Shown one piece after another: positions 7,001-13,189 of a DNA stretch of 15,974 nucleotides. The stretch's first letter is position 1; every line of letters begins with the position of its first letter. The notes under the pieces are model-generated. The model did not search any database. It was given only the letters and a program-made list of their open reading frames with translations, and was not told the origin of the DNA. The stretch spans positions 1 to 15,974 of the forward strand of contig WRCI01000017.1 of the NCBI GenBank assembly GCA_009784145.1, read 5' to 3'. The translations under genes were made by a program, and so were the position numbers. This DNA comes from Methanobrevibacter sp. (lineage in GTDB: Archaea > Methanobacteriota > Methanobacteria > Methanobacteriales > Methanobacteriaceae).

Positions 7001-7570
7001 GTGAAATATATCCTTATAATAGAATTAGCTATTTTAATAACAATGGTACTTATCAGATCTGCAATACTTAAGAAGAAAGGAATAAATGCAATTGTCTTTG
7101 GTGAAACTGATAAAAGTGATTTTATTCTTGTTCCAATTATTTTATGTTTCTTTTATGCTATTTTAGCACCTATTTTCAATTTACCACTTCCTGAAATTCT
7201 TAAACTCACTTTTTGGAATATTGATATTGTTAATTATTTAGCTATAATCTTATGTACAATAACTTTAATCTGGTTTGCAATTACATTAAAGGTGTTTGGT
7301 GATTCTTTTAGAGTTGGTATTGATGAGGATACAAAAGATGAACTAATAACTACTAGTACATTTGCTCTTAGCAGAAACCCTATTTATTTAGCTTTTGTTA
7401 TTTTTTTCTTTGGTGTTTTTTTATCATATCCAACAATTATTACAATTATATTTCTAATTTTTCTAACAATAATGATACATCACCAAATTTTAAGAGAAGA
7501 AGAATTTCTTAAAAGTCATTATAAATCAGAATATGAAGAATATTGTGCTAATGTTCGAAGATATATTTAA
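7001..7570 (+). CDS. isoprenylcysteine carboxyl methyltransferase-like (ICMT/PEMT family) membrane protein
   Basis: A 189-residue membrane methyltransferase homologue with hydrophobic segments near 4-20, 40-60, 76-98 and 128-158 (numbered from the GTG). The conserved core is TFALSRNPIYLAFVIFF, with SRNP at 124-127, and the C-terminal block REEEFLKSHYKSEYEEYC, with the REEEF motif at 165-169. These form the SAM- and substrate-binding site in this superfamily. Prokaryotes have no prenylated CaaX proteins of the yeast kind, so the substrate is unknown and could be a lipid or isoprenoid. The frame is open from an ATG at 6992, but AAGGAG directly abuts that ATG. GTG at 7001 lies 9 bases after GGAG and is the better start. 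Confidence 0.8.
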   Translation: MKYILIIELAILITMVLIRSAILKKKGINAIVFGETDKSDFILVPIILCFFYAILAPIFNLPLPEILKLTFWNIDIVNYLAIILCTITLIWFAITLKVFGDSFRVGIDEDTKDELITTSTFALSRNPIYLAFVIFFFGVFLSYPTIITIIFLIFLTIMIHHQILREEEFLKSHYKSEYEEYCANVRRYI

Positions 7571-7786
7571 TGAATAATTATAATAATAATTTATAATAAT
7601 AATACTTGATATAATTATAATAATTTATAATAACAATTAATATTAATAATAATTGATATAATAATAATTGATAGCAATAATAACATATTTATAATTTAAA
7701 AACATTATCTTATCTTTAATCACAACTTATCCTTAATCACTTTAATATAATTTAGAATTAAAAAATAACTCAATAAAGAGGATATT
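7571..7786. promoter_or_regulatory. AT-rich spacer with direct repeats and putative promoter of the HEPN/MNT pair
   Basis: The left part (7575-7690) is simple ATAATAATT-like sequence. CTTATCTTTAATCAC (7709-7723) and CTTATCCTTAATCAC (7726-7740) form a 17-bp-spaced direct repeat with one mismatch. TTTAATATAA follows at 7741-7750 and would serve as TATA box, with transcription expected near 7770. GAGGA at 7778-7782 is the ribosome binding site for the HEPN gene. Repeats directly upstream of a TATA box could bind a regulator. That role is inferred. Confidence 0.4.
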
Positions 7787-8245
7787 ATGAATAAATTAGA
7801 TATTTCCACATTAAAAAAAGCATATACTGCATATTCAAAAGCATTAGATTATGCATTAAACATAGAAACATATTCATCAGATAAATTATATGAAAAAGAA
7901 ATTGTCAGTAATGCACTTATACATCATTTTGAAATTACTTATGAACTTTCATGGAAAATGATGAAAAGATATATAGAAATGGAAGATAGTGATGTGGAAA
8001 TCTTAACAAGAAAAGATTTATTTAGAATTGCAGGGGAAAAAGGATTAATATATGATTTTCACAAATGGGTAGAATTCCATAATGCAAGAAATAAAACATC
8101 CCACACTTATGATGAAGATACTGCAAAAGAAGTATATGCAACTGCAAAAGAGTTTAAAACTTATGTAAAAGACTTAATTTCTGCTTTGGAAAAACGTATA
8201 GAATATGATGAAAAAATAGAAAACACAATAGAGAAACAAGGATAA
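7787..8245 (+). CDS. HEPN-domain toxin-like protein (HI0074/HepT-type nucleotidyltransferase partner)
   Basis: A 152-residue, mostly helical protein of the HI0074 (NTase_sub_bind, HEPN) family. The decisive motif is ARNKTSHTYDED, giving R101-x4-H106-x-Y108, the RX4HXY active site of HEPN ribonuclease toxins. The tyrosine is the residue modified by the partner nucleotidyltransferase in studied MntA-HepT systems. LIHHFEITYELSWKMMKRY (44-62) is the other conserved segment of this subfamily. The next gene encodes a matching minimal nucleotidyltransferase, so the two are read as a HEPN/MNT toxin-antitoxin module acting on cellular RNA, controlled by nucleotidylation of the toxin. This is family knowledge, not shown by the sequence. 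The codons for the C-terminal EKQG lie in the first copy of a 40-bp tandem repeat that fills the gap to the partner. Confidence 0.88.
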   Translation: MNKLDISTLKKAYTAYSKALDYALNIETYSSDKLYEKEIVSNALIHHFEITYELSWKMMKRYIEMEDSDVEILTRKDLFRIAGEKGLIYDFHKWVEFHNARNKTSHTYDEDTAKEVYATAKEFKTYVKDLISALEKRIEYDEKIENTIEKQG

Positions 8246-8324
8246 ATACATAGGGTTGAAAAATTCTTTGGAGAAACAAGAATAAAGGTAAGGGATTGAA
8301 AAAATTCTTTGGAGAAAGAAGATG
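8231..8324. repeat. 40-bp tandem duplication between HEPN and MNT genes
   Basis: Unit one (8231-8270) begins GAGAAACAAGGATAAATACA, and unit two (8271-8311) begins GAGAAACAAGAATAAAGGTA. Both end in GGxTTGAAAAAATTCTTTG-type sequence. A third partial unit starts at 8312 (GAGAAAGAAGATGA). Unit one holds the HEPN stop codon, and the third start holds the ribosome binding site and ATG of the MNT gene. The two genes were therefore probably 80 bases closer, or overlapping, before duplication. Confidence 0.85.
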
Positions 8325-8618
8325 ATTCATATACAGAAAAAAGAAATGCGAGTAATCTTAAATATTTTAGATAAATATGCCCAAGATTGTGAAGTGTTGG
8401 TTTTTGGTTCAAGATTGACTGGAAATCATAACCCTTTTTCAGACTTAGATCTTGCTTTCATTTGTAAAAATAAATTAGGATTAGATAGAACTTCAAATTT
8501 AGAATATGAATTTTCAGAATCAGATTTGCCTTACAGAGTAGATATTGTGAATTATAAAAGAGCTTCAAAAAAGTTCCAACAGATAATCGATTCAAATAAT
8601 AAGAAAATATATGGGTAA
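8322..8618 (+). CDS. minimal nucleotidyltransferase (MntA-type antitoxin of a HEPN/MNT pair)
   Basis: A 98-residue protein of the polymerase-beta-like minimal nucleotidyltransferase family. The catalytic motif is intact: VLVFGSRLTGNHNPFSDLDL gives G29-S30 followed after ten residues by D41-x-D43, and the third carboxylate is D74 in YRVDIVNY. The length is typical of stand-alone MNT proteins. In characterised homologues the enzyme transfers AMP from ATP onto the tyrosine of the HEPN partner, neutralising it. The intact triad suggests the same here. GGAG at 8311-8314 precedes the ATG by 7 bases and was supplied by the local tandem duplication. The gap to the HEPN gene is 76 bases, unusually wide for such a pair. 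Confidence 0.9.
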   Translation: MIHIQKKEMRVILNILDKYAQDCEVLVFGSRLTGNHNPFSDLDLAFICKNKLGLDRTSNLEYEFSESDLPYRVDIVNYKRASKKFQQIIDSNNKKIYG

Positions 8619-8883
8619 AATTGTAATATATCCTCTTGAAATACCTCTAACTAATAGTATACTACTTAAACTAATTATATTATTATGTTATTATACTATT
8701 ATATTATTATACTATTATTATACTATTATATTATTATACTATTATTATACTATTATATTATTATAATTATAAAATATATAAAAATAAATAGAAAATAAAT
8801 AAAATATATGAAAATAAAGAAAAAAAGAACAAAATATATAAAAAATATAGCTAAAATATATAATAATATTCCTTAATTATTAA
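8619..8883. repeat. AT-rich convergent spacer with a 27-bp tandem repeat
   Basis: Three copies of a 27-bp unit starting TTATACTATTATATTATTAT lie at 8691-8717, 8718-8744 and 8745-8770; the last is slightly shortened. Upstream is the palindrome TAGTATACTA at about 8655. The rest is A/T-only sequence with no gene. The flanking genes converge here, so both transcripts probably end in this stretch. Confidence 0.8.
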
Positions 8884-8903
8884 TCTTATTATATATAATA
8901 AGA
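8884..8903. repeat. 20-bp perfect palindrome over the stop codon of the SdpI-like gene
   Basis: TCTTATTATA (8884-8893) and TATAATAAGA (8894-8903) are exact reverse complements with no spacer. The palindrome covers the last three codons and the stop of the left-running membrane-protein gene. It may fold into a hairpin at the transcript 3' end. No strong T-tract follows on that strand, so a terminator is only one possibility. Confidence 0.55.
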
Positions 8904-9527
8904 ATAAAAAACTGGAACAATGACTATTAAAGGAATAGTAATTATCCAAGAAATCATAAGATAATAAGTATTATTTGTAATTAAAGCAATTATTGAAGAA
9001 GCTAATACAATCAATCCCCCTATTAAAAAAAGATAAGAGCCTAATTTATTAGTTTTTCTCCAAACTGTCTCATTTTTTAAGGTTCGTGGAGTTCTAATAC
9101 CTACAAACCTATTTGGTTCAATAGACCTAATAAAATAACTTAATATAATAAATATGACTGCTAATAATCCAGAAATAAAAATAGCAACTAAGCTATTTAA
9201 AGCTGTAGAATCAGCTAATGCCATAACCACAAGAATCCAAGGAATAACCATAAAGAAAAAAGTTAAAATTGGAAGTAATTGATCTTTAATATTTTCATTT
9301 CCTATTAATTTGTCATGACGTTCATCCCAAAAATTATATAAAATCACAAATAAAATTGGAATCATCCCAATTGCTGGAATAAACCATTTAGAACCAAATA
9401 AATTCACAGCCCCTGTGAAACCTATATGAAGTGGAACTATATCTGGAAGTCTTAAGGTCATTAAAATTATTGCTATAAAATTTAATATAGCAATTACTAA
9501 AACATATTTATTGATTTTCATATTCAT
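8889..9527 (-). CDS. SdpI/DUF1648 family integral membrane protein
   Basis: A 212-residue membrane protein with about six hydrophobic segments, near 8-25, 47-65, 84-103, 110-134, 163-182 and 187-208. The N-terminal DUF1648 signature LPDIVPLHIGFTGAVNLFG (27-45) and the SdpI signature GIRTPRTLKNETVWRKTNKLG (143-163) are both present. In Bacillus, SdpI gives immunity to the SdpC killing toxin and also signals to the repressor SdpR. Most homologues are of unknown function, and no SdpC-like gene is visible here. GGAGAT (reverse strand, about 9531-9536) lies 5 bases before the first ATG; a second ATG two codons on is possible. It is third in a left-running operon with an XRE regulator and a DUF2178 membrane protein, suggesting envelope-stress sensing or immunity. 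That last step is inference. Confidence 0.85.
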   Translation of the reverse strand: MNMKINKYVLVIAILNFIAIILMTLRLPDIVPLHIGFTGAVNLFGSKWFIPAIGMIPILFVILYNFWDERHDKLIGNENIKDQLLPILTFFFMVIPWILVVMALADSTALNSLVAIFISGLLAVIFIILSYFIRSIEPNRFVGIRTPRTLKNETVWRKTNKLGSYLFLIGGLIVLASSIIALITNNTYYLMISWIITIPLIVIVPVFYSYYI

Positions 9528-9593
9528 AATATCTCCTTTAAAAATAATTCTTTATTTTTCATAATCAAAAATATTCTAAACTCTAAAATCTAA

Positions 9594-9788
9594 TCATCCA
9601 TCATAATCAAAAATATCCTCAATTCTAACATCAAAGTATATAGCTATTTTAAAAGCTAATTTCAAAGATGGATCATATTTTCCATTTTCAATTGAAACTA
9701 TTGATTGTCTTGTAACAGAAAGTTCTTTAGCTAAATCCTTTTGAGTTATGTCTTTCATGGCTCTAAACACTTTAAGTCTATTTTTCAT
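9594..9788 (-). CDS. small XRE/Cro-family DNA-binding regulator (YozG-like)
   Basis: A 64-residue protein that is essentially one helix-turn-helix domain. NRLKVFRAMKDITQKDLAKE (3-22) supplies helices 1 and 2, and SVTRQSIVSIENGKYDPSLK (24-43) the recognition helix and the conserved ENGKYDPS turn, ending IEDIFDYD. This short YozG-type regulator is common in bacteria and archaea next to small membrane proteins. GAGG lies 7 bases upstream of the ATG, supporting the start. It sits 24 bases after the DUF2178 gene and 66 before the SdpI-like gene in the same direction, so the three are probably co-transcribed. It probably represses its own operon, and the 21-bp array at 10246-10371 is the obvious candidate target. 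Confidence 0.93.
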   Translation of the reverse strand: MKNRLKVFRAMKDITQKDLAKELSVTRQSIVSIENGKYDPSLKLAFKIAIYFDVRIEDIFDYDG

Positions 9789-9812
9789 GAGATTGCCTCA
9801 AATTAATTATTA

Positions 9813-10223
9813 TCAATTATATTTCTTTTTATAATAAAACTTAGCTATTTTATTAGTAATAAAGCTAATAATCGCTACTAAAAGTAAAGTATAAGCTATT
9901 ATATCGTGTTGAGGATAAATATCTCTAAGTGTTAAAATAGCTACTCCCATTGAAACCATTGAAAATATTATAATTTCATAAGTTGTATTCCCTGCTTTTT
10001 CACTTATAAATTCGTTTCTTTCATCTTCTACTACATCACCATTATCAGTTCTTACAGTTTTTAAATCTTCACGATTTTTATAGATATATATTCCTAAGAA
10101 ACCTAGAATTGCCCCACCTAAAATGAAAAATTTAAAATCTGCAAAAATAATTCCAATAAGCCAAACTATTGATGCTAAAACAAATATTAAAAACATCAAA
10201 AAAGCTTTTATCCAAGTTTTCAT
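9813..10223 (-). CDS. DUF2178 family membrane protein
   Basis: A 136-residue protein with four hydrophobic segments, near 5-27, 32-48, 83-98 and 107-125. The polar loop between helices 2 and 3 carries the family signature DVVEDERNEFISEKAGNTTY, with DER at 67-69. DUF2178 proteins are small archaeal and bacterial membrane proteins, usually beside an XRE regulator as here. Their function is unknown. The frame is also open from a GTG at 10232, but that GTG is part of the ribosome binding site AGAGGTGAT (about 10228-10236), so the ATG at 10223 is the true start. This is the first gene of the putative three-gene operon, directly behind a promoter made of 21-bp repeats. Confidence 0.85.
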   Translation of the reverse strand: MKTWIKAFLMFLIFVLASIVWLIGIIFADFKFFILGGAILGFLGIYIYKNREDLKTVRTDNGDVVEDERNEFISEKAGNTTYEIIIFSMVSMGVAILTLRDIYPQHDIIAYTLLLVAIISFITNKIAKFYYKKKYN

Positions 10224-10245
10224 AAATATCACCTCTTGATGTAAA

Positions 10246-10371
10246 GTACTATTTACTTTATGATATATAAACTTTACTATTTGATATATAAACTTTACTA
10301 TTTGAAAAATAAACTTTACTTTTTAATAAATAAATTTTACTATTTAAAAAATAAATTTTACTTTTTGAAAA
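10246..10371 (-). promoter_or_regulatory. 21-bp repeat array containing the promoter of the DUF2178-XRE-SdpI operon
   Basis: Units of exactly 21 bp start at 10267, 10288, 10309, 10330 and 10351, each like ATAAACTTTACTATTTGATA. A degenerate unit precedes at 10246-10266. Read leftwards, the two units nearest the gene present GTTTATATATC, a good archaeal TATA box, ending about 40 bases before the ATG. Transcription would start near 10240 and include the ribosome binding site. The farther units lose the TATA sequence but keep the TTTAC core. A 21-bp period is two helical turns, so bound proteins would sit on one face. Confidence 0.65.
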
Positions 10372-10588
10372 GTTGACTTATCATTATTATAATAAATAAT
10401 TTATAAAAAAAATATGAATTTATCAAGATATATCGAATATTAGTTTTCATAAGCTCTTGGATAAACTATGTTTGTATTGTAAAATAAGAAATATGAATAG
10501 ATATAACATATAATGAATAGATATAAGATATTATAATATAATAAATATAGTTTCAATTAAAAATTTGAAATAATTAGGAAGACCTAGT
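10372..10588 (+). promoter_or_regulatory. upstream region of the SRPBCC gene with a 20-bp direct repeat
   Basis: ATGAATAGATATAACATATA (10493-10512) is followed directly by ATGAATAGATATAAGATATT (10513-10532). ATTATAATATAATAAATATAG at about 10531-10551 offers TATA-like sequence for rightward transcription, and AGGA at about 10576 is a weak ribosome binding site. The segment 10372-10490 shows nothing further that I can support. Confidence 0.35.
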
Positions 10589-11002
10589 ATGTTAATAAAT
10601 GAATTTTCTATGGAATGTAATGCATCAGAAGCCAAAATATGGCAAATATTTACTGATGTCGAAAATTGGAAAGAGTGGATTGATGGTATCGAGTATTCAA
10701 CCATTGATGGAAATTTTGAAGATGATGCATTGGTAACCATAAAAAACCTCAAAAAGCCAATAGTGTCAATGCCATTGAAAGATGTTGTTGTAAATAAATC
10801 CTTTATCTTACAGGCAAAAATGCCACTGAGTACAGTAGATTATATACATGAAATTGTTAAAGACAATGATGTTCTAAAAATAAGGTTTGCTGTTGAAATA
10901 TCTGGGACATTAGCATTCTTTTTCAAAGCCATTTTCAAAAAAAGTGTTACTAAAAATCTTATTGAAAGTGCGAAAAGAGTAGTTGAACTAGCTGAAAAAT
11001 GA
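10589..11002 (+). CDS. SRPBCC (START/polyketide cyclase-like) family protein
   Basis: A 137-residue protein with the hallmarks of the Polyketide_cyc2/SRPBCC helix-grip fold. It starts with a strand (NEFSMECNASEAKIWQIFTD) leading into VENWKEWIDGIEYSTIDGNF at about 29-48, the usual DxxxWxxW-type turn. Central beta strands follow, and it ends in the long helix FFKAIFKKSVTKNLIESAKR (112-131) that closes the hydrophobic pocket. These proteins bind hydrophobic ligands. The ligand is unknown, and no catalytic residues can be named. It ends 34 bases before a QueG-like iron-sulfur protein on the same strand, so a shared transcript is likely. Both genes look less A/T-saturated than their surroundings. 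Confidence 0.8.
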   Translation: MLINEFSMECNASEAKIWQIFTDVENWKEWIDGIEYSTIDGNFEDDALVTIKNLKKPIVSMPLKDVVVNKSFILQAKMPLSTVDYIHEIVKDNDVLKIRFAVEISGTLAFFFKAIFKKSVTKNLIESAKRVVELAEK

Positions 11003-11036
11003 GGAAAATAAATACAAAATATAGTGTATAGATAAA

Positions 11037-11717
11037 ATGACAAAGGAATTAAGTAGTGCAATAGCAAAAAAATATGGATTAGATGCAGGAGCAAGTGTAG
11101 TGGGTATAGCTACTAGTAAAGATTTCAAACTTGCACCAAAAGGTTTTAAGCCTACAGATGCATTGAAAGGGTGCCTTTCTGTAGTTGTTTTTGGGTCTCC
11201 ATCTCCACAAGAAGCTCTCGAAACTTCAGCTAAATATACTGAAAGTCGAAAAGCTATGGTAGAAAAAATGAACGGCATAGCAAAAAATGTTGCAAAACAA
11301 ATCAAGGACAATGGATACAAAACGCGAGCTATAAAAGGATTCGGTGGTAAATGGGTGAATGGTGAGCAATATGGAACTATATCCTTAAAACATGCTGCTG
11401 AATTAGCAGGTCTTGGTATCATTGGCAAAAATTATTTACTTATAAATCCAGAATATGGTAGTCTTCTTTGGTTCAGTGCTGTTCTTACTGATGCCGACCT
11501 AAGTCCAGATAAAAAACCCCAATATACAGTTTGTGATAACTGTAACAAATGTGTTGAAATGTGTCCATCAAAATCATTGGATAATCCTGCTTTATTCGGG
11601 AAAAAAGAATGTGGTAAAACAATGCTCAAAATAATAAATCGTAAATGGGTATTTGAATGTTTTTTATGTCGTAAAGTGTGTCCTAATCGTTTTGGTATAG
11701 AGTTTACAAATAAATAA
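11037..11717 (+). CDS. QueG-like (COG1600-type) 2[4Fe-4S] protein
   Basis: A 226-residue protein related to epoxyqueuosine reductase QueG and corrinoid reductive dehalogenases. AAELAGLGIIGKNYLLINPEYGS (about 121-143), then LTDADL, is the family core. Two cluster motifs follow: C166xxC169xxC172xxxC176P, then C192 and C208xxC211xxxC215P, exactly eight cysteines for two [4Fe-4S] clusters. True QueG is about 350-390 residues with cobalamin-contacting and HEAT-like regions. This protein is much shorter and lacks the C-terminal repeats, so it should not be called QueG. Shorter homologues are common in methanogens and other anaerobes and are annotated only as 4Fe-4S proteins. Likely a cytosolic electron-transfer or reductase component of unknown substrate. 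No clear ribosome binding site precedes the ATG, which agrees with translation following from the SRPBCC gene 34 bases upstream. Confidence 0.82.
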   Translation: MTKELSSAIAKKYGLDAGASVVGIATSKDFKLAPKGFKPTDALKGCLSVVVFGSPSPQEALETSAKYTESRKAMVEKMNGIAKNVAKQIKDNGYKTRAIKGFGGKWVNGEQYGTISLKHAAELAGLGIIGKNYLLINPEYGSLLWFSAVLTDADLSPDKKPQYTVCDNCNKCVEMCPSKSLDNPALFGKKECGKTMLKIINRKWVFECFLCRKVCPNRFGIEFTNK

Positions 11718-11777
11718 AATTATGAAATCCCTAAAAGAACCTAACTTAGATGAAAATAATTATTATAAAAACTCGAA

Positions 11778-12965
11778 TTAGCTAGTAATAATACTAATAA
11801 TATCTCCATCTAATAATTCATAATCACTAGCTACACGCATATTCTTTCTTGCATTTATAGCATGCATAAATTTATCCCCAATATCCGTGTGGACAATATA
11901 GGCTAAATTTCTTGGATTAGATCCTATTTTAATAAGTATTGGATCTGGAAGGATATTTCCATTATTATCTGTGAATTTATGCTCGTCTTCAACTGGATAA
12001 ACAACAATCATATTAAGAAGCTCAAATACAGCTGTATTTAAAGCTTTTTGAACACCGGTGTTTCCATATTTATCAAGTACATTTTCTTTAATATAATTTA
12101 AAGCATTTAACTGATTTTTATTTAACTTATCCTTATCAATTATTTCAAAATCAGAGTCTCCAGAATTATATTTAATAAGTCCTGCTTTAGCTGCATTAAC
12201 TAGTGCTAGTTCACTATCAGCAGATGTTGGAATAACATTAGGATATTTTTCTTTAATTTTTTTTATATTTTCTTCTGATGATGGAAGGTCAGCTTTATTA
12301 GCTACAATTAACATTGGTTTAGCTATTTTTCTAAGATTACTAACAAGTTCAATTAAATCTTCCTTTTCCCACTTTTGATAATCAGGATTAACTCCTCTTT
12401 TTGCTTCAATAACATCTTCAAGACTTACACCAGTTCCAGACATTTGTTCATAAATAACTTTAGCTACATCTAACTTTTCAGCATCTATTTTTCGAAGTAA
12501 TCGACTCCAATTTTTGTTTAAAATCCCATACATCCACATAACAATTTCATGTTCAAGAAATTCAATATCTTCAAATGGATTGTGGCTGCCTGGATCAACT
12601 GGACGTCCTTCTTCATCAGTAGAACCTGATGCATCAATAACATGTATGAAAACTTTAGCTTGTCTTAAATCATCTAAAAATTTATTTCCAAGACCTCTAC
12701 CTTCATGAGCTCCTGGAACAAGTCCTGCTACATCAATCAATTCAACATGAATATATCGTTCACCATCAATACATTCAGAATTTCTTGGATTACAAGTAAG
12801 TTCAAGTTCAACACATGGACATGGCTTTACAACGTTAGCTATAGCTTTATTAGCATCTATTGTTGTAAATGGATAATCAGCCATTTCAACTGTAGAACTT
12901 GTAGCTGAATTAAAAAATGATGATTTTCCTACATTTGGTTTTCCTGTAACTGCAATTTGAAGCAT
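11778..12965 (-). CDS. archaeal YchF-type translation-associated GTPase/ATPase
   Basis: A 395-residue P-loop protein of the Obg/YchF group, archaeal branch. G1 GKPNVGKS is at 8-15, with [11 protein letters not shown] (29-39) as switch region. G3 with the YchF extension, [20 protein letters not shown], is at 79-98, and G4 NKAD at 223-226. A TGS-like domain closes the protein ([18 protein letters not shown] end). Bacterial YchF prefers ATP because G4 is altered; here G4 is the classical NKAD, so GTP specificity is likely. Residues 49-65 hold four cysteines (CPC, then C58 and C65), a pattern I associate with the archaeal family and which could bind metal. The frame is open to a TTG at 13043, but homology begins at the ATG at 12965, 26 residues later, after a weak AGGAATG. 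It is a housekeeping ribosome-associated factor. Confidence 0.93.
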   Translation of the reverse strand: MLQIAVTGKPNVGKSSFFNSATSSTVEMADYPFTTIDANKAIANVVKPCPCVELELTCNPRNSECIDGERYIHVELIDVAGLVPGAHEGRGLGNKFLDDLRQAKVFIHVIDASGSTDEEGRPVDPGSHNPFEDIEFLEHEIVMWMYGILNKNWSRLLRKIDAEKLDVAKVIYEQMSGTGVSLEDVIEAKRGVNPDYQKWEKEDLIELVSNLRKIAKPMLIVANKADLPSSEENIKKIKEKYPNVIPTSADSELALVNAAKAGLIKYNSGDSDFEIIDKDKLNKNQLNALNYIKENVLDKYGNTGVQKALNTAVFELLNMIVVYPVEDEHKFTDNNGNILPDPILIKIGSNPRNLAYIVHTDIGDKFMHAINARKNMRVASDYELLDGDIISIITS

Positions 12966-13092
12966 AAAAACATTCCTATAAAAATCATTATAATGGCACA
13001 ATTTTGAAATAATTAGTAATACTATTTTTTCTACTTTCACCAAATTTTATGAAAGTCATACCATTATTATTTTATTTTTTTTTTGAGTATAT

Positions 13093-13120
13093 AAATAAGA
13101 GACTGGGGGATAGCTTATTT
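13093..13120. other. hairpin with a G-rich loop in the YchF upstream region
   Basis: AAATAAG (13093-13099) and CTTATTT (13114-13120) pair perfectly around the 14-base loop AGACTGGGGGATAG. A run of five G is striking in a spacer otherwise nearly free of G and C. It overlaps a TATA-like TATATAAAT, lies about 130 bases before the YchF ATG, and 70 bases after the DUF2283 stop. It is not followed by a T-tract on either strand. Function is unknown. Confidence 0.4.
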
Positions 13121-13189
13121 CAAATATGTTTAAACAAAACAAAAAGTAATATAAATATAATAAAAAAGATAACCTATAAAAACAAAAGA

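Noticed and set aside
10988..11428. 146-residue ORF on the left strand
   Set aside because: It is antisense to the QueG-like gene, which has clear family motifs and eight correctly spaced cysteines. The opposite frame shows no domain.
12966..13043. N-terminal extension of YchF from a TTG at 13043
   Set aside because: The extra 26 residues do not match the family, while the ATG at 12965 gives the standard start directly before the GKPNVGKS loop.
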